A stretch of 64,000 nucleotides of DNA, taken from positions 868,001 to 932,000 of the forward strand of contig NZ_CP137003.1 of NCBI RefSeq assembly GCF_033110965.1. The letters run 5' to 3'. Below the pieces are notes generated by a model. The model searched no databases, was not told where the DNA came from, and saw only the letters and a program-made list of their open reading frames with translations. Position numbers and translations under genes: made by a program. Positions 35,219 through 42,279 of this stretch are shown in pieces (the stretch's first letter is position 1; every line of letters begins with the position of its first letter). The stretch comes from Raineyella sp. LH-20. GTDB taxonomy: Bacteria; Actinomycetota; Actinomycetes; Propionibacteriales; Propionibacteriaceae.

Positions 35219-36304
35219 TCAGGGGATCAGGCTGACCTTGATGGACTCGGCACCGGACGCGACCATGTCCAGGCCCTTCTGGAAGTCCTCGAGCGGGAGC
35301 TGGTGGGTGCAGATGTCGTCCATCGGGAGCTTGCCGGTCTCGATCAGCTTGATCGCGGTCGGCCAGCAGTTCGGGCCCAGGTGGGCACCGAGCACGTCGA
35401 GTTCCTTGTCGTCGGAGATGATCGACCAGTCGACCGACACGTTCTCCTTGAACACGGAGTACTCGACGTAACGGCCGAGCTTGCGCAGCAGGTTCAGACC
35501 CTGCGGGACCGCCGACGGGTGGCCGGTGCCCTCCAGGTAGACGTCGGCGCCGTAACCGCCGGTGAGGTCCTTGATGATCTGGACCGCGTCCTGCTCGGCG
35601 ATGTTGATCGTCATGGTGGCGCCGGTCTTCTTGGCGATCTCCAGCTTGCGCGGGTCCATGTCGAGGGAGATGATCTGGGCCGGGTTCTTGGCCACCGCGC
35701 CGGCGATCATGCCGAGGCCGATCGGGCCGGCACCAGCGACCACCACGATGTCGCTGAACCGGAGCTGGGCGCGCTCCACCGCGTGCAGGGCGCAGGACAG
35801 CGGCTCGGCGAAGGCCGCGTGAGCCGGCGGGATGTCCTTGCTGATCTTGTGCACCAGGGAGTTGGTGCTGATCGTCATGTACTCTTCCATGCCGCCCGGG
35901 TTGCCCCGCTTGAAGCCGTACATGTTGTGCGGCTCACACATGTGGTAGTCACCGTGGTCGCAGTACAGGCAGTCCCAGCAGGGAACGATCTGCTCCACCA
36001 CGACGCGATCGTCGAGCTCGACGCCCCAGTGCTTGGCGGCCTCCTCGTCGATCCCGATGATCCGTCCGGTGATCTCGTGTCCGGGCACGACCTCGGTCTC
36101 GGCCCAGGCGGGGCGGTTCTCGTCGCCCCAGAACTTCGCCGCGCCGGCCCAGTTCTTCAGGTCGCTCGCGCAGATGCCGACTGCTTCCACTTTGAGCAGC
36201 AGCTCACCCGGCCCTCTGGTGGGCACCGGGATGTGCTCCAACCGGTAGTCCCGCGGCCCGTGGTTGATGACTGCCGTCATCATCTCGGGAAGTGTGTTGT
36301 TCAC
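35219..36304 (-). CDS. eltD: Zinc-dependent polyol dehydrogenase, erythritol/L-threitol dehydrogenase type
   Basis: 361-residue medium-chain dehydrogenase/reductase. Catalytic zinc ligands are suggested by CASDLK and GHEITGRI, the structural-zinc cysteines by CWDCLYCDHGDYHMC, and the NAD Rossmann motif by VVAGAGPIGLGMIAGA. Long stretches (CASDLKNWAGAAKFWGDEN, VEYSVFKENVSVDWSIISDD, LDVLGAHLGPNCWP) closely resemble the Mycobacterium smegmatis erythritol/L-threitol dehydrogenase EltD as I remember it. GTG start with GGAG seven bases upstream. First gene of the leftward catabolic operon, divergent from the SorC regulator. Confidence 0.87.
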   Translation of the reverse strand: MNNTLPEMMTAVINHGPRDYRLEHIPVPTRGPGELLLKVEAVGICASDLKNWAGAAKFWGDENRPAWAETEVVPGHEITGRIIGIDEEAAKHWGVELDDRVVVEQIVPCWDCLYCDHGDYHMCEPHNMYGFKRGNPGGMEEYMTISTNSLVHKISKDIPPAHAAFAEPLSCALHAVERAQLRFSDIVVVAGAGPIGLGMIAGAVAKNPAQIISLDMDPRKLEIAKKTGATMTINIAEQDAVQIIKDLTGGYGADVYLEGTGHPSAVPQGLNLLRKLGRYVEYSVFKENVSVDWSIISDDKELDVLGAHLGPNCWPTAIKLIETGKLPMDDICTHQLPLEDFQKGLDMVASGAESIKVSLIP

Positions 36305-36358
36305 CTTTGAACTCCGTCCCTCGCTGGGTAGACGCGCATCGTTGCTGCGTCGGTACCG

Positions 36359-36387
36359 ACCCTAGGAAGTTGGCCGACATTTGTCCA
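36359..36387 (-). promoter_or_regulatory. Promoter of the eltD operon
   Basis: Read leftward: -35 TGGACA (36387-36382), 17-bp spacer, -10 TAGGGT (36364-36359). Expected transcript start is near 36352, giving a leader of about 48 nt before the GTG of eltD. Confidence 0.6.
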
Positions 36388-36409
36388 GCACTTTTGTGCA
36401 ACTATCGTG

Positions 36410-36425
36410 CTGAACATTCGTTCAG
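36410..36425. promoter_or_regulatory. Palindromic operator candidate in the eltD-sorC intergenic region
   Basis: CTGAAC-ATTC-GTTCAG, 6-bp perfect arms. It lies just upstream of a rightward -10-like TAGAGT (36431-36436) for the regulator gene and about 23 bp upstream of the eltD -35. A smaller GCAC-TTTT-GTGC repeat sits at 36388-36399. Both are plausible contacts for the SorC protein. Confidence 0.5.
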
Positions 36426-36487
36426 AGGTGTAGAGTGCGTGCATCAGCGCTCCGACAACGGAGTTCGCAGGACCAGGGGGACAGAGG

Positions 36488-37477
36488 ATGAGCGAGGGAG
36501 CTCAGTCGACCCGCAGCGGCAGATCATCGATGTCGTCTCGCGGGCGTTTCGATCCGGCCATCCTGTATCAGGCTGCCCTGGCGTACTACGTGGACAACGC
36601 GACGCAGGCGGAGATCGCCGCGAACCTCGGCGTGAGCCGACCGACCGTGAGCCGACTGCTGAGCGAGGCCCGGGCCGCGGGCATCGTCACGATCGAGGTG
36701 CGTGAACCGACCGAGGAGCGCGACGCCGAGCTGGCCGAACGGCTGGCGGCGGCGCTCGGACTGCGGAAGGTCTACGTCACGCCGACGGTCGGCCGCCGCA
36801 ACATCGGCTCCGTCCTCGCGCCCGGCGTCGGCCGAGCCATCGAGGACGCCGCCCTCGCGCCGGGCGACGGACTGCTGGTGTCCTCCGGCGTGACCGTGTA
36901 CGAGGTCGTCAACTTTCCCCTGCCGCCCGCTCCCGGAGTGCTCGTCGCCCCCACCGTCGGCGGCCAACTGGAGACCGAGGGCCCGTACCAGACCAACGAG
37001 ATCGCCCGGCGGCTGGCGATGAAACTGAACGGCCGGCCGGTGCTGCTCTACGCCCCGGCGATGCCGAGCATCGAGCTCCACCAGTCACTGCTGCGCGATC
37101 CGCACATCCAGGAGGTGCTCGGCCTGTGGAAGACGGCCAAGGCCGCACTGCTCGGCGTCGGAGCGCCGCCGCTGACCCGTACGATCATGCCCAGCACGTT
37201 CCAGGGGAACCCGCATTGGCTGCGGTCGGCGGTGGGTGACATCAACGCCCGACCGTACGACGCGCACGGCACACCGCTGGACCTGCGCACCAACGACCGG
37301 CTGATCGCGATGCGCCTGGAGGAGCTGCGGGAGGTGCCCCACGCGATCGCCGTCGCCGTCGGCCGCAACAAGATCGGCTCGATCATCGCGGCGGCCAAGG
37401 CGGGGTTCATCAACCACTTGGTGACCGACACCGACACCGCGACGGCATTGGAGGCGGCGGCCGGCACTGACCGCTGA
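36488..37477 (+). CDS. SorC-family sugar-responsive transcriptional regulator
   Basis: 329 residues. N-terminal helix-turn-helix (YVDNATQAEIAANLGVSRPTVSRLLSEARAAGIV) followed by the SorC/DeoR-C-type sugar-phosphate-binding domain (GLLVSSGVTVYEVVN, LLGVGAP, AVAVGRNKIGSIIAAAKAGFINHLVTD). SorC proteins usually respond to a phosphorylated intermediate of the pathway they control; here that could be an erythrulose phosphate. Divergent from eltD. The ATG at 36488 is preceded by ACAGAGG. Confidence 0.92.
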   Translation: MSEGAQSTRSGRSSMSSRGRFDPAILYQAALAYYVDNATQAEIAANLGVSRPTVSRLLSEARAAGIVTIEVREPTEERDAELAERLAAALGLRKVYVTPTVGRRNIGSVLAPGVGRAIEDAALAPGDGLLVSSGVTVYEVVNFPLPPAPGVLVAPTVGGQLETEGPYQTNEIARRLAMKLNGRPVLLYAPAMPSIELHQSLLRDPHIQEVLGLWKTAKAALLGVGAPPLTRTIMPSTFQGNPHWLRSAVGDINARPYDAHGTPLDLRTNDRLIAMRLEELREVPHAIAVAVGRNKIGSIIAAAKAGFINHLVTDTDTATALEAAAGTDR

Positions 37478-37841
37478 GCGGCCGACATCGGGGCAACCGT
37501 CCACCTTCCGCGGCGCCGTCGCCCCCGACCCACCTTCCGCGTGGCGCCGTCGTCCCCAGCCACCCACCCCGCCGGACGCGTCACACCCGTTCGAATCCGC
37601 CGCCCCTTCTGCTGTCCGCGGCCCTCTCGATCATCTGCGGCCCTCTCGGTCATCTGCGGCCTGCCGACGCGCGGCGAATGACCGAAAGCGCGGCGTTTTG
37701 CGGGAGCCGCAGCGGATTCGCGATGGTGGTGTCCGTACGTTCGGCGGATGGGACCCTCCGGCGTCCGCTCACTCCGCCAGGCCGGGCCGGGCGCACTCCG
37801 TCAGGCCGGGCGGCCCCTGGCAGGCGCCGGCGCCCGCGGCG
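37478..37841. other. 364-bp intergenic region with short direct duplications
   Basis: Lies between the convergent sorC and trpF-like genes. It holds near-duplicate stretches (CACCTTCCGCG...GGCGCCGTCG twice; CTGCGGCCCTCTCG...TCAT twice). I see no gene or clear terminator. A GTTCGAATCC word near 37580 is not part of a tRNA. Confidence 0.5.
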
Positions 37842-38906
37842 TCAACCGTCGCGCGGCGATCGCCCGTCGCCCACCGACGCCACCCCCTGCTGGCCGCGGA
37901 CGGCGACCACCAAGGCGGCCACTTTCGCCGGGTCCTTGCGATGCCCGTCACCTTCGACACCGCTGATCAGGTCGACGCCGTACGGGCCGACCTCGTCGAT
38001 CGCCGTCCGTACGGTCTCGGGGCGCAGGCCACCGGCGAGCACCACCGGCACCCCGATCGCGTCCCGGAGCCGCCGGGCCAGAAACAGCGCGGCCGGACGG
38101 GTCTGGTCCGGGCCGGTGCGCGACTCAGCCGGTGATCCCATGCCGAGATCGGACTCACCACCTGTGCCGGACCCAGCGTGACCCGGACCACCACCTCGAC
38201 CCGAACCACCGCCCCGCAACGATGCGGCCGAGCGAGACGATCCGGCCGAGCGAGACGATCCGGCCGAGCGAGACGATCCGGCCGAGCGAGACGATCCGGC
38301 CGAGCGAGACGATCCGGCCGAGCGAGACGATCCGGCCGAGCGAGACGATCCGGCCGAGCGAGACGATCCGGCCGAGCGAGACGATCCGGCCGAGCGAGAC
38401 GATCCGGCCGAGCGAGACGATCCGGCCGAGCGAGACCGATCATCCACCGGAGACGAACCGACCAGATCGACCATCAGCAGGTCGATGCCCGTTCCCACCA
38501 CCAGCCGGGCCGCCACCAGAGGGTCGGCCCCGTGGACATGGTGACCCACCGGCGTCCCGTCGTCGCGGCGGAGACGCAGGGTCTTCATCACCCGTACGTC
38601 ATGGGCGTGCAGCAGATCGACCAGGCGCTGGGTGACCCCGAGCGGCTCGTCCGCATGCAACTGGACGATGTCGGGGCGCAGACGACGGGTGATCTCGAGG
38701 ATCCGGTCCGGATCCTCACCGACGACCGCCACCCGCTGGACAGTCCGCGGGGTGCCGAGGAGCAGCTCTTCGGCCTCGTCGAGGGTGAGGTTCCACGGCA
38801 CCCGGCGCGGGAAGCCCACGACGAAGCCCAGGGCGTCCACCCCGAGCCCGGCGCACAACGCGACATCGTCAGGATGTCGCAGACCGCCGACCCCGATCCA
38901 CGTCAT
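37842..38906 (-). CDS. TrpF-like (phosphoribosylanthranilate isomerase family) protein with large repeat insertion
   Basis: 354 residues against about 205-220 for TrpF. Residues 1-150 and ~269-345 form the two parts of a TrpF-like barrel: GVDALGFVVG, DIVQLHADE, an Asp in LLMVDLVG (147), VPVVLAGGLRPETV and GPYGVDLISGVEGDGHRKDP. The catalytic cysteine of the family motif KICG is missing; the start reads WIGVGG. Residues ~152-268 are an insertion made of about 12 RSAGSS-type repeats and a Gly-rich tail. It is linked to the PEP-synthase-like gene upstream by a chain of overlapping minigenes. True trpF function is doubtful. Confidence 0.75.
   Translation of the reverse strand: MTWIGVGGLRHPDDVALCAGLGVDALGFVVGFPRRVPWNLTLDEAEELLLGTPRTVQRVAVVGEDPDRILEITRRLRPDIVQLHADEPLGVTQRLVDLLHAHDVRVMKTLRLRRDDGTPVGHHVHGADPLVAARLVVGTGIDLLMVDLVGSSPVDDRSRSAGSSRSAGSSRSAGSSRSAGSSRSAGSSRSAGSSRSAGSSRSAGSSRSAGSSRSAGSSRSAGSSRSAASLRGGGSGRGGGPGHAGSGTGGESDLGMGSPAESRTGPDQTRPAALFLARRLRDAIGVPVVLAGGLRPETVRTAIDEVGPYGVDLISGVEGDGHRKDPAKVAALVVAVRGQQGVASVGDGRSPRDG
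38225..38436. repeat. 18-bp tandem repeat array (~12 copies) inside the trpF-like gene
   Basis: Unit GAGACGATCCGGCCGAGC on the plus strand, almost invariant across about 212 bp. In the gene's frame each unit adds six residues (RSAGSS register), so expansion or contraction would keep the frame. The near identity of copies suggests recent expansion by slippage or recombination. Confidence 0.95.
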
Positions 38907-38957
38907 CCGCCGATCCCCGTCATCCGCCGATCCCCGTCATCCGCCGATCCACGTCAT
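38903..38957 (-). repeat. 17-bp tandem repeats forming three overlapping six-codon minigenes before the trpF-like start
   Basis: ATGACGKGGATCGGCGG repeats at 17-bp steps with ATG codons beginning at 38957, 38940, 38923 and 38906 (the last is the trpF-like start). Each of the first three reads six codons (MTWIGG or MTGIGG) and stops at a TGA that overlaps the next ATG (ATGA). The ppsA-like stop overlaps the first ATG in the same way, giving an unbroken stop-start chain. Confidence 0.85.
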
Positions 38958-41737
38958 GACAGCACCTCGATCACGCCGGTCGACCCGTCCAGCCGGATCA
39001 GTTGTCCGGTGGTCAGCCGGGTGGTCGCCCGGTCCACGCCGACCACCGCGGGGATGCCATACTCCCGCGCCACCACCGATCCGTGGGTCATCATGCCGCC
39101 GACCTCGGTGACCAGACCGGCCGCCGGCAGGAAGAGCGGGGTCCAGGCCGGATCGGTGCCGGGACAGACCAGGATCTCGCCGGGCTCGAGGTGGGCGGTC
39201 GCCGGATCGAACACCACCCGCACCCGTCCCTCGACCACACCGGGCGACACCGGGCTGCCGATGATGCCCTCGACGCCCTCCCCGAGCCCCTCGTACCAGG
39301 CCCGGCCGTCGCCGCCGAGCAGCCGCGGCACCTGGCGCCGGCGCCCTTCCCGGTCGTACGCCTCGCGCCGTTCGGCGACCCGGGCACGCAGGTCCTCGTC
39401 GGGATGGATCCCGGCCCCGCGCAGTTCGTGGTGATAGAGGAACATCACGTCGTCGGCGCGGTCCAGGCGGCCCAGCGCGACCAGATCCTCCCCGGACGCG
39501 AGCAGGCCGGCCCGGATGTGCCCCATCACCTGGATCAGCCCGAACTTCGGCAGTTCGCGGGCACCGAGCAGGATCCGCAGCCGGGTCACCAGGAACCAGA
39601 CGAGCCCCGCCGGCGGCCACGCTCCACGCTCGGCCAGCAGACCGATCAGCCGGCCGACCGCCTCGCGGCTGCTCCGCAGGCCGGCCTCGACCACGGCATC
39701 GGGCGCCAGCGCCTCGTCGATCCGTACGTAGCTGGACAGAGTGGCCAGCACCGGCACCGGGTCGTCGCGCCACCGCTCGGCGCCGAGGTCGATCTCGGCG
39801 ACGCCGCGCATGCCGTACGTGGCAAGGAAGTCCCGCAGTGCCGCATCGGTCGCCGCCGGCAGGTCACCGCGCCGGAACAGGCCGGCCAGCTCCTCCGGGG
39901 CGAGGTCGAGGAAGAGCGTCCGGGACCGGGCGTCCGCCCGGATCACCACCGCGACGCGCCACAGCGCCAGGTCCATCGTGGTGGTGGGGTTGCCGGGCAG
40001 CGCCCGTTGGATCTCCATCACCAGCCGCGCCCCGTCGGCACCGGCCGGTGCGGCGAGGCGACGCAGCAGGGCCAGCATCGCCACGCCCGGCGCCATCATC
40101 GGCGCGAACCGCCGCAGCGCGTCGGCGAGGGCGTCGCGGAGGGCCAGGTCGGCGGCGTCGATCCGGGCGGCGAGGCGTACGTACGGGTCGGCCGGTCGGG
40201 ACGCCTCCCGCTGAGCGGCGGCGGCCGCGGCCACCAGGTCCTCGATCACCCGGTCGAAGCGGCGACGTCGTACGCTCGGCGCGAGCAGCGTCAGCGGCAG
40301 GCCCCGCAGCACGTACCCGCCGAAGCGTCGCGCCGGGGCGAGCGAGGACAGCCGAGGACGCCGGCCGAGCGTACGCCCCTGAGGACCGACCTGCCACCGG
40401 GGGTCGTCGCGGAGACGACGGATGATCGCCGCGGTGCCCGGCTCGCCGATGCCGAGCATGACCGGCGCGACCCGGGCGCCGAGCGGGTCACGGAGGAGCT
40501 TGTCCATCCGGGCCCACAAGCGTTCGCCGGCCACGACGGCGAAGCCCTGCCGCGCCGGGTCGGCAGGCTGTCCGCCGAAGACGGCCGCCGCCCCCGACGC
40601 CAGCCGGATCAGCGACTCCCGGCCGCACGGGGTGATCGGCCGCAGCATGCCCTGGAAGGCGCCGATCGAGAACCACAGGCCGTCGGGGTCGCGGACCGGC
40701 GGCAGTGGGTAGAGCGAGGTGATGGCACGGGTCTGCAACGCGTGGAACCCGTCGGCGGTGAGCGCCCATTCGATGTCCTGCGGGGTGCCGTACGCGTCCT
40801 GGATCCGCCGGCCCAGGGCGACCAGTTCGGCGACCTGGTCGTCGGTCAGCACGTACGCATCGGCGACCGTGCCCTCCCCCGTCTCCTCTCCCGTCGTCCC
40901 CTCCCCCGTCGGCACCGTGGCCACCCCACCGCCGGCGACCGGCACCGTCGCCACTGACTTGGCGCCGAGGGTGCGGTCGAGCACGCGGCCGTCGGCGTCG
41001 ACGAGCCAGTGGTCCGGCTCGACCAGGCCGGAGACCAGCGCCTCGCCCAGCCCGGACACCGCGTCCACCACGGTGTGCGCCCGGATGCCGGTCAGCGGAT
41101 CGGCGGTGAACATCACGCCGCTGACCAGGGCGGGGACCAGTTCCTGCACCACCACCGCCAGGCTCACGTCGTCGTGCGCGATGCCGTTGCGGATCCGGTA
41201 GCCGATGGCGCGGGCGGTCCACAGGCTCGACCAGCAGTCGACGACGGCGCGCAGCAGGCGGTCTGCGCCGAGCACGTTGAGGTAGGTCTCCTGCTGGCCT
41301 GCGAAGGACAGGTCCGGCAGGTCCTCGGCGGTGGCCGAGGAGCGGACGGCCAGCGGGACGGCCGAGGACGACGATCCGCCGACCTCCGCCGGCTCGGCCA
41401 GGACCCCGGCGGCCAGCACCCCGGCGGCCCGGGCCGCCGCCAGCACCGCGCGACGTACCTCCTCGTCGACCGCGCCGGCGACGAACGCCGCGCGGATCGT
41501 CGCGGACGCCTGCTCGAGACCGGCGGCGTCCGCAGGATCGAGCCCCTCGACCGCCCGGGCGATCACCGGCCCGAGTCCGTGCGCCGCCACGTGCGCCAGG
41601 TACGCGGCGGTGGTCACCACGAAGCCACGGGGCACCGGGAATCCCGCCCGAGTGAGCCGGATGAGGTTGAGCCCCTTGCCACCGACCGTCGCCAGCGTGG
41701 CGTCCGCGTCGTCGAGGGGCACTGTCAGAGCTGCCAT
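38954..41737 (-). CDS. PEP synthase / rifampicin phosphotransferase-like protein
   Basis: 927 residues. N-terminal PEP/pyruvate-binding ATP-grasp domain (VGGKGLNLIRLTRAGFPVPRGFVVT; VRSSATAEDLPDLSFAGQQETYLNV), a long variable middle region, and a C-terminal swivelling phosphohistidine domain with GGMMTHGSVVAREYGIPAVVG. Order and length fit Rph-type phosphotransferases and PEP-synthase-like enzymes, which move a phosphate from ATP via a histidine to a small acceptor. The acceptor here is unknown; rifampicin is only one option. Start 41737 (MAALTVPLDDADATLATVGGKG) is set by the domain boundary; no strong ribosome site is seen. Confidence 0.85.
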   Translation of the reverse strand: MAALTVPLDDADATLATVGGKGLNLIRLTRAGFPVPRGFVVTTAAYLAHVAAHGLGPVIARAVEGLDPADAAGLEQASATIRAAFVAGAVDEEVRRAVLAAARAAGVLAAGVLAEPAEVGGSSSSAVPLAVRSSATAEDLPDLSFAGQQETYLNVLGADRLLRAVVDCWSSLWTARAIGYRIRNGIAHDDVSLAVVVQELVPALVSGVMFTADPLTGIRAHTVVDAVSGLGEALVSGLVEPDHWLVDADGRVLDRTLGAKSVATVPVAGGGVATVPTGEGTTGEETGEGTVADAYVLTDDQVAELVALGRRIQDAYGTPQDIEWALTADGFHALQTRAITSLYPLPPVRDPDGLWFSIGAFQGMLRPITPCGRESLIRLASGAAAVFGGQPADPARQGFAVVAGERLWARMDKLLRDPLGARVAPVMLGIGEPGTAAIIRRLRDDPRWQVGPQGRTLGRRPRLSSLAPARRFGGYVLRGLPLTLLAPSVRRRRFDRVIEDLVAAAAAAQREASRPADPYVRLAARIDAADLALRDALADALRRFAPMMAPGVAMLALLRRLAAPAGADGARLVMEIQRALPGNPTTTMDLALWRVAVVIRADARSRTLFLDLAPEELAGLFRRGDLPAATDAALRDFLATYGMRGVAEIDLGAERWRDDPVPVLATLSSYVRIDEALAPDAVVEAGLRSSREAVGRLIGLLAERGAWPPAGLVWFLVTRLRILLGARELPKFGLIQVMGHIRAGLLASGEDLVALGRLDRADDVMFLYHHELRGAGIHPDEDLRARVAERREAYDREGRRRQVPRLLGGDGRAWYEGLGEGVEGIIGSPVSPGVVEGRVRVVFDPATAHLEPGEILVCPGTDPAWTPLFLPAAGLVTEVGGMMTHGSVVAREYGIPAVVGVDRATTRLTTGQLIRLDGSTGVIEVLS

Positions 41738-41823
41738 GGGACGAGCATCCCACCGCCGCTCCGGAGCGTCAGACGGTGATCCCGTTCCACCGCCACCCTG
41801 CGAGTCGCTGCGCTGCAGGGGTC

Positions 41824-41867
41824 GTACGTCACAGATCCGTACGTCACAGATCCGTACGTCACGTCGC
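41824..41867. repeat. 15-bp direct repeat, three copies
   Basis: GTACGTCACAGATCC twice and a third partial copy, in the region between the ppsA-like gene and the copper operators. Purpose unknown; could be binding sites for a regulator of either gene. Confidence 0.75.
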
Positions 41868-41887
41868 ATCACCCCCCACCCCCGGGC

Positions 41888-41969
41888 ATACCCCAAGGGG
41901 GTATAAAGTGACGTGCGTCGACGGGATACCCCTGTGGGGTACACGTCGAGGACGCTACCCCCTGGTAGC
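41888..41969. promoter_or_regulatory. CsoR-like copper operators before copZ-copA
   Basis: Two near-identical palindromes, ATACCCC-AAG-GGGGTAT (41888-41904) and ATACCCC-TGT-GGGGTA (41926-41941), plus GCTACC-CCCT-GGTAGC (41954-41969). The TACCCC-n-GGGGTA pattern is the known operator type of the copper repressor CsoR. A -10-like TATAAA (41902-41907) overlaps the first site, fitting repression released by Cu(I). No csoR gene is in the window. Confidence 0.75.
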
Positions 41970-42012
41970 AGCCACCGATCGGCGGGCCGTACGGCCCCGG
42001 GAAGGACGCACC

Positions 42013-42228
42013 ATGTCGACCACGACCGAGTACCAGGTGTCGGGCATGACCTGCCACCACTGCGAGATGTCCGTACGCGAGGAGGTCGGCGAGATCGCCG
42101 GCGTCGAGTCCATCGAGGTCAGCCACGCCACCGGCAGGCTCGTCGTCACCAGCGCCGCCCCGCTCGACCCCGCCGCCGTCGCCGCGGCCGTCGAGGAGGC
42201 CGGCTACCAGGTCGTCCCCGCGGCCTGA
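42013..42228 (+). CDS. copZ: CopZ-like copper chaperone (heavy-metal-associated domain)
   Basis: 71 residues, a single HMA domain with the Cu(I)-binding GMTCHHC motif at about 11-17 and the typical ferredoxin-like fold pattern ending VAAAVEEAGYQV. It carries Cu(I) in the cytoplasm and hands it to CopA. GAAGGA lies upstream of the ATG. It is followed by copA after 51 bp and preceded by CsoR-like operators. Confidence 0.92.
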   Translation: MSTTTEYQVSGMTCHHCEMSVREEVGEIAGVESIEVSHATGRLVVTSAAPLDPAAVAAAVEEAGYQVVPAA

Positions 42229-42279
42229 CATCGGGCCTCCCGAGCCATCCGTCCGTCCGCCACCGCCAGGAGTGATTCC

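Noticed and set aside
37575-37595. GTTCGAATCC word resembling a tRNA T-loop
   Set aside because: Flanking bases do not form a T-stem and no acceptor, D or anticodon arm is present on either strand.
38225-38436. Regular repeats that might suggest a CRISPR array
   Set aside because: The 18-bp units are contiguous with no spacers, lie in frame inside a gene, and no cas gene is nearby.
38954-41737. Firm call of rifampicin phosphotransferase or PEP synthase
   Set aside because: Domain order fits both and the middle substrate domain cannot be assigned by eye, so only the family was named.
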